A DNA stretch of 64,000 bases from JAIXWP01 sp964428835 (GCA_964428835.1 CAYRZQ010000003.1:1-64000); one strand, 5' to 3'; shown: positions 26,553 to 34,723, numbered from the stretch's first letter. Notes: generated by a model not told the origin, from the sequence alone. A program made the numbers and translations.

Positions 26553-26930
26553 TCACTTCATTTCTTCCACTTCAATCATCTTGAAGGGAACATTGATAAT
26601 AGCTTCATAATCTTCCCCAGCCTCGAGCATATCCTCGTCGTCTTGCTCGTAGTACCAGTTAATAACCACTTTATTACTGATAGTCTCCAATCGTTTGAAG
26701 AGATCAAGTAAACATTTGCTGGAACTCGTATTGAAGTATTCCAACTGAATATGCACATTGGTTTCTGGCTTGCTTACTGTTGCATACTTTTCAACCCATT
26801 CAATTAAAGGACGATAAAATTCCAATGAGTTTTCTGGAATCGAGCGACCTTTGAGTTCGAGAATGCCTGCAGCCCCATCAAAATTAACGGAAGGGGTCTT
26901 TGGTGAAGGTTGAAGTACTATATTGTCCAT
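26553..26930 (-). CDS. DUF1987 (SiaC-type) regulatory protein
   Basis: 125 aa matching the DUF1987/SiaC family: GILELKGRSIPENSLEFYRPLIEWVEKY, then NVHIQLEYFNTSSSKCLLDLF, and a C-terminal WYYEQDDEDMLEAGEDYEAIINVPFKMIE. In Pseudomonas, SiaC is a phosphorylated partner-switch protein that activates a diguanylate cyclase and is controlled by a kinase (SiaB) and a PP2C phosphatase (SiaA). The fold resembles anti-sigma-factor antagonists. Here it stands alone; no kinase, phosphatase or GGDEF gene is adjacent, so its partners must be elsewhere. Confidence 0.85.
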   Translation of the reverse strand: MDNIVLQPSPKTPSVNFDGAAGILELKGRSIPENSLEFYRPLIEWVEKYATVSKPETNVHIQLEYFNTSSSKCLLDLFKRLETISNKVVINWYYEQDDEDMLEAGEDYEAIINVPFKMIEVEEMK

Positions 26931-27012
26931 AACGTTGTGCTTTGGGTAACCTTTTAAGTGTTAGCGCAAAGGTGCAAAAAATGTTGATACACTACAACAA
27001 TACTTGAATTCA

Positions 27013-27020
27013 TATCTTCG
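27013..27020 (+). promoter_or_regulatory. Weak -7 element TATCTTCG upstream of the methyltransferase gene
   Basis: TATCTTCG differs from TAnnTTTG at one base and lies 23 bases before the ATG at 27044. No good -33 TTG is seen. Confidence 0.3.
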
Positions 27021-27043
27021 CGCCTCACAACCAGAGGAATAAT

Positions 27044-27784
27044 ATGCCGTTTGACAAGAATGAGTGGTTTAGAACGTGGTTCGATAGCCCATTTTATGCG
27101 CTACTTTACCGCAATCGCAGCGAACAAGAAGCGGCTGATTTCATAGATCGTCTATTGGAGAAGCTCGATTTACCGGAACGATCGTCTATTTTGGATTTGG
27201 CTTGTGGTCGAGGTCGCCATAGCATTCATCTTTACGACAAAGGCTATCGCGTCGTTGGCATTGACCTTTCTAATAATAGCATCGCCTACGCCAAGCAGTT
27301 TGAAAAGGAGGGCCTCAAATTCCTTAGAGACGATATGAGGACCTTTGATCTCCACAAACAATTCAATGCTGTCTTTAATCTTTTTACAAGTTTCGGATAC
27401 TTTGAAAACATTGCAGACAATCATCAAGTGTTGGGAAACGTTCATAAGCATCTCCAGCCAGGTGGTCTCTTCGTTATGGATTACTTCAATTCCATTAAAG
27501 TGGAGCAAATGATGCTACCTTTTGAGGAGAAGGAAATCGATGGGGTCACTTTTGTGATTCGTAAGAAAATTGACAAAGGCCAGATAATTAAGAGTATTAG
27601 CATTGACCAAGAGAATAGGAAGATGGAGTTTGAGGAAAGGGTTCAATTGATTACACCAACCTCCCTTGAGCAAATGTTGAAGTCGCATTCGTTCGAAATA
27701 CTGCATACCTTTGGCGACTATTATTTGAATGAATATAAAAGCGACGTTTCAGATCGCTTTATTCTCGTAGGAAGAGCTCAATGA
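27044..27784 (+). CDS. Class I SAM-dependent methyltransferase
   Basis: 246 aa. The SAM-binding motif I is ILDLACGRGRHSIHL (about residues 46-60), followed by the acidic end of beta 2 (VVGIDLSNNSIAYAKQ), RDDMRTF, and the post-motif segment FNLFTSFGYFE. The C-terminal half has the beta-rich insert seen in small-molecule methyltransferases of the Methyltransf_11/25 groups. The substrate is unknown. Its stop overlaps the start of the ZIP transporter gene by 4 bases (ATGA), so translation is probably coupled, although the functional link is not obvious. Confidence 0.9.
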   Translation: MPFDKNEWFRTWFDSPFYALLYRNRSEQEAADFIDRLLEKLDLPERSSILDLACGRGRHSIHLYDKGYRVVGIDLSNNSIAYAKQFEKEGLKFLRDDMRTFDLHKQFNAVFNLFTSFGYFENIADNHQVLGNVHKHLQPGGLFVMDYFNSIKVEQMMLPFEEKEIDGVTFVIRKKIDKGQIIKSISIDQENRKMEFEERVQLITPTSLEQMLKSHSFEILHTFGDYYLNEYKSDVSDRFILVGRAQ

Positions 27785-28560
27785 TGAATGCACCATGGTT
27801 TTATATGTTGGTCTTGTTTCTGGCAGCGTTTGCTGGATCGGCCATTTATTTCGCAACTCAAAAGCACAGCGGTAAAGGGTTAAAACTTCTTCTATCTTTC
27901 AGCGCAGCTTATTTGCTTGGTTTGTCATTGTTACATCTATTCCCAGAGCTTTTCAGTAGTGGTATCGAACATGCGGGTTGGTATGTACTAGCGGGATTTA
28001 TGTTGCAAGTGATTTTGGATTTTTTCAGCCACGGAATCGAGCATGGTCACGCACATGTGCATGCTCACGCGGGCACCCGTTTCTTATTCATGATTATGGT
28101 TTCACTTTGGGTGCACGCATTTATCGAAGGAATGCCTTTTGGTGGCACAATGCCCGAACACCTTCACAACCATGCTGGACACGATCACGGCCATGCTCAT
28201 ATTCACACTCATGATCACCGCGGTTCATTGCTTTTGGGTATTTCCCTTCATAAAGTCACAGAATCGCTGGTATTCGCTGCCTTACTCATTAGCAGCGGCG
28301 TGAAACTCAGCCGTGCGTTGCTTTTATTGCTGCTTTTCGCGCTGATGGCTCCATTAGGGGCATTCTCCCATTATTTATTGATACAAACAGATCAAACTTG
28401 GGTGGCAGAGCTAACGCCAAAGGTGACAGGTATCTTGATTGGTATCCTGTTGCATGTTTCCACGACAATTATCTTCGAAAGTGAAGAGGGGCATAAATTC
28501 AATTGGTGGAAGTTTTTAGCCATCATTATAGGTATCGCGATGGCAGCGCTCGTGAGCTAG
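27781..28560 (+). CDS. ZIP-family metal transporter
   Basis: 259 aa with about seven to eight membrane helices. Two His-rich cytoplasmic-loop-like stretches (HGIEHGHAHVHAHAG and HLHNHAGHDHGHAHIHTHDH) and the helix motif HKVTESLVFAALL mark the ZIP family, which moves zinc or iron into the cytoplasm. The helix FLMIMVSLWVHAFIEGMPFGG contributes further His/Glu. The start overlaps the methyltransferase stop. The gene ends 1 base from the convergent peptidase gene. Confidence 0.9.
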   Translation: MMNAPWFYMLVLFLAAFAGSAIYFATQKHSGKGLKLLLSFSAAYLLGLSLLHLFPELFSSGIEHAGWYVLAGFMLQVILDFFSHGIEHGHAHVHAHAGTRFLFMIMVSLWVHAFIEGMPFGGTMPEHLHNHAGHDHGHAHIHTHDHRGSLLLGISLHKVTESLVFAALLISSGVKLSRALLLLLLFALMAPLGAFSHYLLIQTDQTWVAELTPKVTGILIGILLHVSTTIIFESEEGHKFNWWKFLAIIIGIAMAALVS

Positions 28561-28561
28561 A

Positions 28562-29848
28562 CTACCAAGTCACCAAGCACTTTTCTTCTTTCCCGTCGCG
28601 TATGAAAATGATTTCCGTGGTTTGACCTTTTTCAAATTTTGAAAGGGCTTCCATATAACCGGTCATGTCTTTTACAGGATACTCTCCAATTTTGATCACC
28701 ACGTCACCTTGTTTCAATCCCGCTGCTGCCGCAGGTCTTCCTTCGCGCGTGCCATCAATGCGCATTCCTTCACCTCCAAACAAATAATCAGGCATTACAC
28801 CTAATGTTACTTTAAAGTCTGCTGCCGTATTGGTGCTTTCATCTTTCGTCTTTTGGAAAGATAGTTTTCCTTTCTTGTCCAGCCGTTCAATAATATTCAT
28901 CACATAAGACTTCACAGCGTAAAGTCCTTCAACATTGATTTTATCAGCATCATCACTCGGTTTATGGTAGTCTGCATGTTGTCCAGTAAATAAATGAATA
29001 GCAGGGACTCCTACATTATAGAAAGAGGTGTGATCGCTAGGTCCAACGCCGCTTTCTGAAAGCACTAGATTAAAACCGAATTCATTGCTTTTTTCCAATG
29101 TTTCTTTCCAATCAGGAGCCGTTCCTGTACCACTGATAGAAAGCGCTTTTTCAGCGTTCAATCTGCCCACCATATCCATATTGATCATATAGTTCATATT
29201 CGATACAGTTGGATTTTTTGCAAAAAAGTTACTTCCCCACAATCCTTTTTCCTCACCACTAAAAGCAATGAAAAGGTAATTGTTATTTTTCAATTTGCTT
29301 TTCTTCAACTCATAAGCGAGCGCGAGCATTACTGACACACCGCTAGCATTGTCGTCAGCGCCGTTGTGTATGGCTTTTCCACCGCCAAAGAGTGAGTTTT
29401 CATCGCCCCAGCCCAAGTGATCGTAGTGCGCGCCAATCACAACAGTTGTGGCCGCTTTGTTGTCAATGTATCCTAACACATTGTTGCCACTGATTTCCTT
29501 TACCAATGCCATTCCTAATACAGTGGAGTCTCCAACTTGATGTTTTTGTATTGGTGGGTGAGGAGTGAAGGTGAATTTTTGAGTCCACGTTCCATTTTCA
29601 CCCATTGGCTTTAAGCCAGCAGCCTGAAATTGTGAAATGATATAAGCTGCCGCTTTGCGCTCACCTTCAGTTCCTGTGCCTCGCCCTTCCAAACTGTCTG
29701 AGGCTAATACATTAACCGAGCGCTGCATGCTAAACTCATCGATTTCCAGCTTTTTTTCGAGCACGCGCTTTGACTGCGAGCATTGAAATCCTGGAGCGAT
29801 AAGCATGACACTCAATATGGAAGAAAAGAAAAAGATGCGCTTATTCAT
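28562..29848 (-). CDS. M28-family metallopeptidase lipoprotein with C-terminal PDZ domain
   Basis: 428 aa. A signal peptide ends in the lipobox GFQC (Cys23), so the protein is a lipoprotein. A peptidase M28 domain follows with the zinc ligands GAHYDHLGW, GADDNASGVSVM and AFSGEEKGLWGS, and later GPSDHTSFYNVGVPAIHLFTG with the last His. The C-terminal ~90 residues are a PDZ domain (GMRIDGTREGRPAAAAGL then KQGDVVIKIGEYPV). This is the layout of Bacteroidota aminopeptidases acting on peptides in the periplasm or at the surface. It is transcribed alone. Confidence 0.93.
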   Translation of the reverse strand: MNKRIFFFSSILSVMLIAPGFQCSQSKRVLEKKLEIDEFSMQRSVNVLASDSLEGRGTGTEGERKAAAYIISQFQAAGLKPMGENGTWTQKFTFTPHPPIQKHQVGDSTVLGMALVKEISGNNVLGYIDNKAATTVVIGAHYDHLGWGDENSLFGGGKAIHNGADDNASGVSVMLALAYELKKSKLKNNNYLFIAFSGEEKGLWGSNFFAKNPTVSNMNYMINMDMVGRLNAEKALSISGTGTAPDWKETLEKSNEFGFNLVLSESGVGPSDHTSFYNVGVPAIHLFTGQHADYHKPSDDADKINVEGLYAVKSYVMNIIERLDKKGKLSFQKTKDESTNTAADFKVTLGVMPDYLFGGEGMRIDGTREGRPAAAAGLKQGDVVIKIGEYPVKDMTGYMEALSKFEKGQTTEIIFIRDGKEEKCLVTW

Positions 29849-29911
29849 GGTTTGGAATGTAATTGTGGGCGCAATTTACAATTCTATGAGGCTATTTTCT
29901 TTGACCCATAC

Positions 29912-29919
29912 TACTTTTG
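29912..29919 (+). promoter_or_regulatory. -7 element TACTTTTG upstream of the PD40 lipoprotein gene
   Basis: TACTTTTG fits TAnnTTTG and lies 16 bases before the ATG at 29936. This supports the ATG at 29936 over the longer frame opening at 29783, which lies inside the divergent peptidase gene. Confidence 0.5.
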
Positions 29920-29935
29920 CCCACCAATTTGCAAT

Positions 29936-31081
29936 ATGAAAACAATTCTTTTTACGCTTATTCTGGCTTCAAGCCTCTTCACATCATGTTACAGAACACA
30001 GCCAGTTTACGCCAAGCCCGCTCCAGAAACACCAACTTCCTCAGTTTCGCAAAGCAATGTGAGTGCGCCAGCAAAAGACTATTCTCAGGAGCCTATTCAC
30101 TATGAGCAGGAAAAACATTTTAAAAATGTACGTCAGCTCACGTATGGTGGAAATAATGCAGAAGCATATTGGAGTTTTGATGGTAAAAAGTTGATTTTTC
30201 AAAGTGACAATCCCGGCTGGGGATTGGGCTGCGATCAAATCTTTTTGTTGGATGTAAGTGCAAAAGCAGATAGCTCCAAATTGAAGATGGTTTCCACAGG
30301 AAAAGGCCGCACAACTTGCAGTTGGTTTATGCCAGACAATAAGTCGATTCTTTACGCATCTACTCACCTCGGTGGCGATTCATGTCCGCCAGTGCCTGAT
30401 ATGGGGCGTCGATATGTATGGCAACTGTACCCATCGTACGATATATTCGTAGCAGATCTCAAGGGAAACATCACTAAACAGCTCACCACAGAGCCACGCT
30501 ACGATGCCGAGGCTACGATTAGTCCTAAAGGTGACAAAATCATTTTCACTTCATTACGCACTGGCGACTTGGAACTTTACATTATGGACATTGATGGTAA
30601 AAATGTTAAACAAATAACCAATCAATTGGGATATGATGGTGGTGCTTGTTTTAGCGCCGATGGTTCTAAAATCGTTTGGAGAGCGAGCCGTCCGAAAACC
30701 GAGCAGGAGAAGCTTGCTTATAAAGAGTTGCTCGACAAAGACATGGTAGAGCCATCCAATATGGAAATTTGGGTTGCGAATGCTGACGGTTCTGACGCAC
30801 GTCAAATTACCAATCTAGGTAAGGCCAACTGGGCTCCGACATTCACCCCAAAAGGAGATAAGATTATCTTTTGCTCCAACTACAAAAGTGAAAGAGGATT
30901 CCCATTCAATCTATACATGATCAACATTGACGGAACAGGCATGGAACAATTGACCTTCGATGATCAATTTGACTCCTTCCCAATGTTCAGTCCTGATGGT
31001 AAGAAATTCGTTTGGTGTAGCAATCGTCACAACGGACGTACCCGCGATACCAATGTATTCATCGCAGATTGGGTAGATTAA
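29936..31081 (+). CDS. TolB-like PD40 beta-propeller lipoprotein
   Basis: 381 aa from the ATG at 29936, which opens the lipoprotein signal MKTILFTLILASSLFTSC. After a Pro/Ser linker, six PD40-type blades are visible, with cores such as YWSFDGKKLIFQSDN, ATISPKGDKIIFTSLRTGD, CFSADGSKIVWRASRP, TFTPKGDKIIFCSN and MFSPDGKKFVWCSNR. Such propellers bind proteins or sugars in the periplasm, as TolB does; no catalytic residues are visible. It is divergent from the M28 peptidase gene and convergent with the SDR gene, so it is a single-gene transcript. Confidence 0.9.
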   Translation: MKTILFTLILASSLFTSCYRTQPVYAKPAPETPTSSVSQSNVSAPAKDYSQEPIHYEQEKHFKNVRQLTYGGNNAEAYWSFDGKKLIFQSDNPGWGLGCDQIFLLDVSAKADSSKLKMVSTGKGRTTCSWFMPDNKSILYASTHLGGDSCPPVPDMGRRYVWQLYPSYDIFVADLKGNITKQLTTEPRYDAEATISPKGDKIIFTSLRTGDLELYIMDIDGKNVKQITNQLGYDGGACFSADGSKIVWRASRPKTEQEKLAYKELLDKDMVEPSNMEIWVANADGSDARQITNLGKANWAPTFTPKGDKIIFCSNYKSERGFPFNLYMINIDGTGMEQLTFDDQFDSFPMFSPDGKKFVWCSNRHNGRTRDTNVFIADWVD

Positions 31082-31085
31082 GAAA

Positions 31086-31889
31086 TTACATCTTGTAATA
31101 GCGCTTCACCAATTTTTCAAACCATCGATCTGGAATAACATCCCGAACGAAAACAGAGAATCTCTGAAAAGGCGTTGCTACCTTGTAGCGGAGCCTTGGA
31201 TTTCTTTTGTTTAAAATCTTTATCAAAGCTTCTCCAATGAGTGAAGGGTTAGGAGCTTTCTCTACCTCACGATTTACTTGAGCAATTACAGCGGATTGAA
31301 ATGGCTCGTAGGCGGTGCTTTGAATCTCCGCAACTCGACGATTTTCGTTGATACTGGTTTTAAAATCGCCAGGCTCTATGATGATTACTTTAATACCAAA
31401 TTGATTTACTTCGGCACTTAAGGCTTCAGAAAAACCTTCTACAGCTGATTTGCTAGCGCTATAAACTCCTCTAAATGGAAGTCCCATCAATCCTGCAATG
31501 GATGTAACATTAAAGATGGTTCCACTTTTCTGATTGCGCATGATAGGTAATACTGCACGACACATGTTGAGAACACCGTAAACATTCGTTTCGAAAATTT
31601 CTTCAACTTGTCGACTCGAGGTGTTTTCGAGTGCTCCAATCATTCCTAAGCCGGCGTTATTTACCAAAACGTCAATTCTGCCTTCTTTTTGTTTAATGAA
31701 ATTTAAAGCATTTTGAATCGAGTCTTCGCAGGTCACATCCAATTTTAATTGAATGATACCATTATCAACAAGTCCTGATTCGACACTTCTACTGGCGCCG
31801 AAAACTTTATAGCCTGCATTTACAAACGTGATAGCTATTGCTTTTCCTATCCCGCTGCTGGCTCCAGTCACCAGTATCACTTTTGACAT
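31086..31889 (-). CDS. SDR-family oxidoreductase
   Basis: 267 aa, classical short-chain dehydrogenase: cofactor motif TGASSGIGKAIA at the N-terminus, NNAGLGMIG, the catalytic Ser in FNVTSIAGLMG, and YSASKSAVEGF with catalytic Tyr and Lys. The C-terminal part (NPRLRYKVATPFQRFSVFVRDVIPDRWFEKLVKRYYKM) is of the type seen in SDRs acting on lipid-like or unknown carbonyls. NADPH is likely from the ASRS segment after beta 2. It is divergent from the proteorhodopsin gene but there is no proof of a role in retinal or carotenoid metabolism. Confidence 0.92.
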   Translation of the reverse strand: MSKVILVTGASSGIGKAIAITFVNAGYKVFGASRSVESGLVDNGIIQLKLDVTCEDSIQNALNFIKQKEGRIDVLVNNAGLGMIGALENTSSRQVEEIFETNVYGVLNMCRAVLPIMRNQKSGTIFNVTSIAGLMGLPFRGVYSASKSAVEGFSEALSAEVNQFGIKVIIIEPGDFKTSINENRRVAEIQSTAYEPFQSAVIAQVNREVEKAPNPSLIGEALIKILNKRNPRLRYKVATPFQRFSVFVRDVIPDRWFEKLVKRYYKM

Positions 31890-31906
31890 AAGTAGATATT
31901 ATAATA

Positions 31907-31914
31907 CAAATGTA
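31907..31914 (-). promoter_or_regulatory. -7 element TACATTTG upstream of the SDR gene
   Basis: TACATTTG on the minus strand fits TAnnTTTG. The predicted transcription start, near 31900, leaves a leader of about ten bases before the ATG at 31889. Confidence 0.5.
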
Positions 31915-32053
31915 AGTAAAGGTGCAAGCTGGAAGAATGATAAAAAGTACAAACGGGAGAAGGTTTTTGAAGAAATCTAAAACATTTGAATTGAATTCAT
32001 TACAAAAACGTCATTGCTGACTCTTTTTAGTATGTATAGGCAAACGTTAAACA

Positions 32054-32076
32054 AACATCATGAAAATCATGATGTT
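32054..32076. promoter_or_regulatory. Perfect inverted repeat upstream of proteorhodopsin
   Basis: AACATCATGA at 32054-32063 and TCATGATGTT at 32067-32076 are exact complements around a 3-base centre, 28 bases before the opsin ATG. It could be a binding site for a dimeric regulator or a 5' leader hairpin. No convincing TTG-N19-TAnnTTTG promoter is visible between 31915 and 32104, which leaves room for a non-standard, regulated promoter. Confidence 0.6.
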
Positions 32077-32104
32077 GTACGCAGTATAATCAAACATTAT
32101 CATT

Positions 32105-32848
32105 ATGCAAATCCTTAACGTTCTAACCATTCCGAAAGACGACGCGGTAGCGTTTACTTTCTTCACTGGCTACATGGCCATGCTCGCTGCATCTATTTTC
32201 TTCTTCTTTGAAAGAAGCAGAGTAGACGGAAAGTGGAAACTTTCTCTTCTTGTTTCTGGTCTTATCACCTTCATTGCTGCCGTGCACTATTATTATATGC
32301 GCGACTATTATTTGGCAACGGGTGAAAATCCAACAGCTCTTCGTTACATCGACTGGACACTCACTGTTCCATTGATGTGCGTTGAATTTTATTTACTAAC
32401 TAAAGCGGCAGGAGCAAAAGTTGGTCTTCTTTGGAAGCTCATCATCGCTTCTGTGTGGATGCTTGTATTTGGTTACATCGGTGAAGCTTTCAATCCAGAA
32501 GGCGGTAGTGCTACGCATTCGGTGGTGTATGGTGTGCTTTCAACGCTCGGCTACGTGTACATTCTATACGCAGCGTGGGTAGGTGAGGTCGCACAATTGG
32601 CCAAAAAATCAGACAATCCTATGGTCGCAAAAAGTGTAAGAATTCTTGCATGGTTTGTACTTGTGGGTTGGGCTATTTACCCAATTGGCTACATGTGTAT
32701 GCCAGGCGGTTGGCTCAACACCTCACTTGGTTGGGGATCCACCAATGTGGATTTGTTCTACAACATCGCAGATGCTATCAACAAGATAGGCTTTGGATTG
32801 GTAGTTTATAATCTAGCTATCTCAAGTTCGAAAGAGGCGAACGCTTAA
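32105..32848 (+). CDS. Proteorhodopsin (green-type proton pump)
   Basis: 247 aa, seven membrane helices. The retinal Schiff-base lysine is K227 (ADAINKIGFG). In helix C, RYIDWTLTVPLMCVEFYLL carries D83 (proton acceptor), T87 and E94 (donor), the DTE set of outward proton pumps rather than the NDQ sodium-pump or NTQ chloride-pump sets. M91 stands at the tuning position equivalent to 105 of SAR86 proteorhodopsin; Met there is typical of green-absorbing flavobacterial rhodopsins. H61 matches the conserved His75 that pairs with the acceptor. D223 matches the second counterion. It would use light to energise the inner membrane. blh follows after a terminator. Confidence 0.97.
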   Translation: MQILNVLTIPKDDAVAFTFFTGYMAMLAASIFFFFERSRVDGKWKLSLLVSGLITFIAAVHYYYMRDYYLATGENPTALRYIDWTLTVPLMCVEFYLLTKAAGAKVGLLWKLIIASVWMLVFGYIGEAFNPEGGSATHSVVYGVLSTLGYVYILYAAWVGEVAQLAKKSDNPMVAKSVRILAWFVLVGWAIYPIGYMCMPGGWLNTSLGWGSTNVDLFYNIADAINKIGFGLVVYNLAISSSKEANA

Positions 32849-32863
32849 TTTTTCAATTTAAAT

Positions 32864-32897
32864 AGGCGGAACATCCTCAGATGTTCCGCCTGTTTTT
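32864..32897 (+). terminator. Strong terminator between proteorhodopsin and blh
   Basis: A perfect 12-bp stem (AGGCGGAACATC / GATGTTCCGCCT) with loop CTCA is followed by GTTTTT. It lies between the opsin stop and the blh start, so blh is expressed either by readthrough or from an unseen promoter in the 20 bases that remain. Confidence 0.92.
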
Positions 32898-32917
32898 ATT
32901 TTCAAACAGAAGAAGTC

Positions 32918-33835
32918 ATGCATAGAAGTACATTCATCTTTATCGTGTTTGCTTTTCTTCTACTCCCATTTCAACAGTTGAGCGGTCCCGTCATTCAAAC
33001 AATTGAATTGGTCACATGTATCGCAGCTATCGCTGTTTTTGGAATTTCACATGGCGCAATTGACAATCATTTGTACGGATTCAAATCCCAAAAAGAAAAT
33101 TTAAAGTTTATTGGTGTATATGTTTTCTCTGCGCTTTGTTTTGGCGCTTTTTGGTATTTAAGTCCCGATATCGCATTTGTTTCTTTTATGATAATTAGTG
33201 CCTATCATTTTGGTCAATCTCAGTTCGTAGAGTTTATCAAGACCAATCGTCTTATCGACCGCGTACTTTTCTTTTCATGGGGATCTTGGCTTTTGTCTGC
33301 TTTCGTCTATTCCAATCATAAGGAGTTGATGGCTTCATTAGATCAAGCAGGCCTTTCCTTGCCTGTGTTTTCTCTGTTTTTAACCTACGCTGGAACCGCT
33401 CTCATCTTATCATCGATTGCTTTACTGGCTATGTTGTTTTATTTTCTGTTTTCTGAAAAAATTGAAATACAAAAGTTCTTTCTCGAACTCTATCAATTGA
33501 TGGCAATACTTTTTGTTTTTGCTATATCATCGCCATTGCTGGGTTTTACCTTGTATTTCGTCATTCTGCACTCGTGTCGAGTTCTTGGGCATGAGTTTAG
33601 TTTTTTCAAAAATCTACATCAAAATTTTTCATTCAAAGCGTTTTTCAAACTTCTCCTTCCATTCACTGCCATCTCTATCATGGGAATGTTGATTTTCCTT
33701 GCGGCACTGCAGTATTTTAATTTTACACTGTCAGTTCCTGTTGTAAGTCTAATTTTTATATCATGCCTTACATTTCCTCATTCCTTGGTAATGGATGTAT
33801 TTTATCATAAGCATAGGATTAAAATTAACTCCTAA
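32918..33835 (+). CDS. blh: Beta-carotene 15,15'-dioxygenase, Brp/Blh family
   Basis: 305 aa, all-helical membrane protein with about seven to eight helices. The predicted iron ligands of the family are visible as four His: FGISHGAIDNHL, ISAYHFGQSQF, FVILHSCRVLGHE and CLTFPHSLVMD. Blh cleaves beta-carotene into two retinal molecules in the inner membrane, supplying the chromophore to the opsin gene just upstream. The carotene pathway genes (crtE, crtB, crtI, crtY) are not in the window and must lie elsewhere. Confidence 0.95.
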   Translation: MHRSTFIFIVFAFLLLPFQQLSGPVIQTIELVTCIAAIAVFGISHGAIDNHLYGFKSQKENLKFIGVYVFSALCFGAFWYLSPDIAFVSFMIISAYHFGQSQFVEFIKTNRLIDRVLFFSWGSWLLSAFVYSNHKELMASLDQAGLSLPVFSLFLTYAGTALILSSIALLAMLFYFLFSEKIEIQKFFLELYQLMAILFVFAISSPLLGFTLYFVILHSCRVLGHEFSFFKNLHQNFSFKAFFKLLLPFTAISIMGMLIFLAALQYFNFTLSVPVVSLIFISCLTFPHSLVMDVFYHKHRIKINS

Positions 33836-33854
33836 AATATTTCGAGCTTCCATT

Positions 33855-33862
33855 TACTTTTG
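33855..33862 (+). promoter_or_regulatory. -7 element TACTTTTG upstream of the 2OG oxygenase gene
   Basis: TACTTTTG fits TAnnTTTG, 21 bases before the ATG at 33884, suggesting that the oxygenase has its own promoter rather than depending on blh transcription. Confidence 0.5.
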
Positions 33863-33883
33863 TAAAAAAAATATAGGAAACTC

Positions 33884-34474
33884 ATGCTCGACGTAGATTT
33901 TTTTGAGGCCAACGGATATCAGGTAATTGACGATTTTATTCCCACTGATTATTCCCTAAATATTATGAATCATATCGATTTTTTATTTGAAGAAAATCAA
34001 ATGAAAAAAGCGGGAATTGGCAAGGCTGAATCCTTTGAGGTAAACAAAGATTTGCGAGGTGACTTCATTTCATGGCTCGATCCTAATGATTGTACGGTTG
34101 ATGCAAAGATTTTCCTGGATCGTTTATCAGAGCTTTATCGAGAGATAAATAGAAATTTCTACTTGGGTATTAGAGATTTTGAAACTCATTATACGCGCTA
34201 TCCTGAGGGAACGAGATACGTGGCCCACAGTGACAAACACGCTAAGGGCAGTTCTCGCGTGGTGAGTTTTGTATTTTACCTAAATGAAAATTGGCAAGCC
34301 TCTGATGGGGGGCAGCTACGAATTTTTAATGAAGATCAATCGCACTTCGATATAGAACCTCGTTTTGGCCGACTGGCTTTTTTTATGAGTGATAAAATTC
34401 ACGAAGTATTAATAACCAACCGGGTGCGCCGAAGCATCACCGGTTGGTTATTAAATGAGTCAAGATTTCTTTGA
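33884..34474 (+). CDS. 2OG-Fe(II) oxygenase (prolyl-4-hydroxylase-like)
   Basis: 196 aa. The iron site HxD is in TRYVAHSDKHAKG and the distal His in SDKIHEVLITN; the 2-oxoglutarate-binding Arg is in RVRRSITGWL. The double-stranded beta-helix core is marked by SFVFYLNENWQASDGGQLRIF. The substrate is unknown: the family hydroxylates protein prolines and also free small molecules. It lies 48 bases after blh in the same direction. A link to carotenoid or retinal metabolism is possible but unproven, since a -7 element suggests separate transcription. Confidence 0.9.
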   Translation: MLDVDFFEANGYQVIDDFIPTDYSLNIMNHIDFLFEENQMKKAGIGKAESFEVNKDLRGDFISWLDPNDCTVDAKIFLDRLSELYREINRNFYLGIRDFETHYTRYPEGTRYVAHSDKHAKGSSRVVSFVFYLNENWQASDGGQLRIFNEDQSHFDIEPRFGRLAFFMSDKIHEVLITNRVRRSITGWLLNESRFL

Positions 34475-34482
34475 TTTCTAAA

Positions 34483-34665
34483 TTACGCTGCCAACCAAGG
34501 CGGAGTAATTTTATTCTGTTTTGCTTCCGCTAACAGCTGATTATATCGTCTTTCCAATTCTTCATGGTGCGAAGGAAACATCGATTTCGTGCGCGCCATG
34601 CGTTGTTGAAGTAGTCTGAGCGTATTCACTAAGCTCGACATTTGTTCTAATTGTACATGTGTCAT
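34483..34665 (-). CDS. Small ORF of unknown function
   Basis: 60 aa from an ATG, mostly one amphipathic helix (MTHVQLEQMSSLVNTLRLL then QQRMARTKSMFPSHHEELE) ending TPPWLAA. It follows the 1491-aa gene by 58 bases in the same direction, and its stop lies 8 bases from the oxygenase stop. The composition looks protein-like and nothing else explains this stretch, but no family is recognised. Confidence 0.5.
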   Translation of the reverse strand: MTHVQLEQMSSLVNTLRLLQQRMARTKSMFPSHHEELERRYNQLLAEAKQNKITPPWLAA

Positions 34666-34723
34666 ATCTGTGTTTTTGTCAGGTTGTTCCCATCCTAAAC
34701 GAGAGATATGATCAAAGGTTACA

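Noticed and set aside
31086..31889. SDR as a retinol/retinal dehydrogenase of the rhodopsin cluster
   Set aside because: It is divergent, has its own -7 element and no substrate-specific motif I can read; kept as a general SDR.
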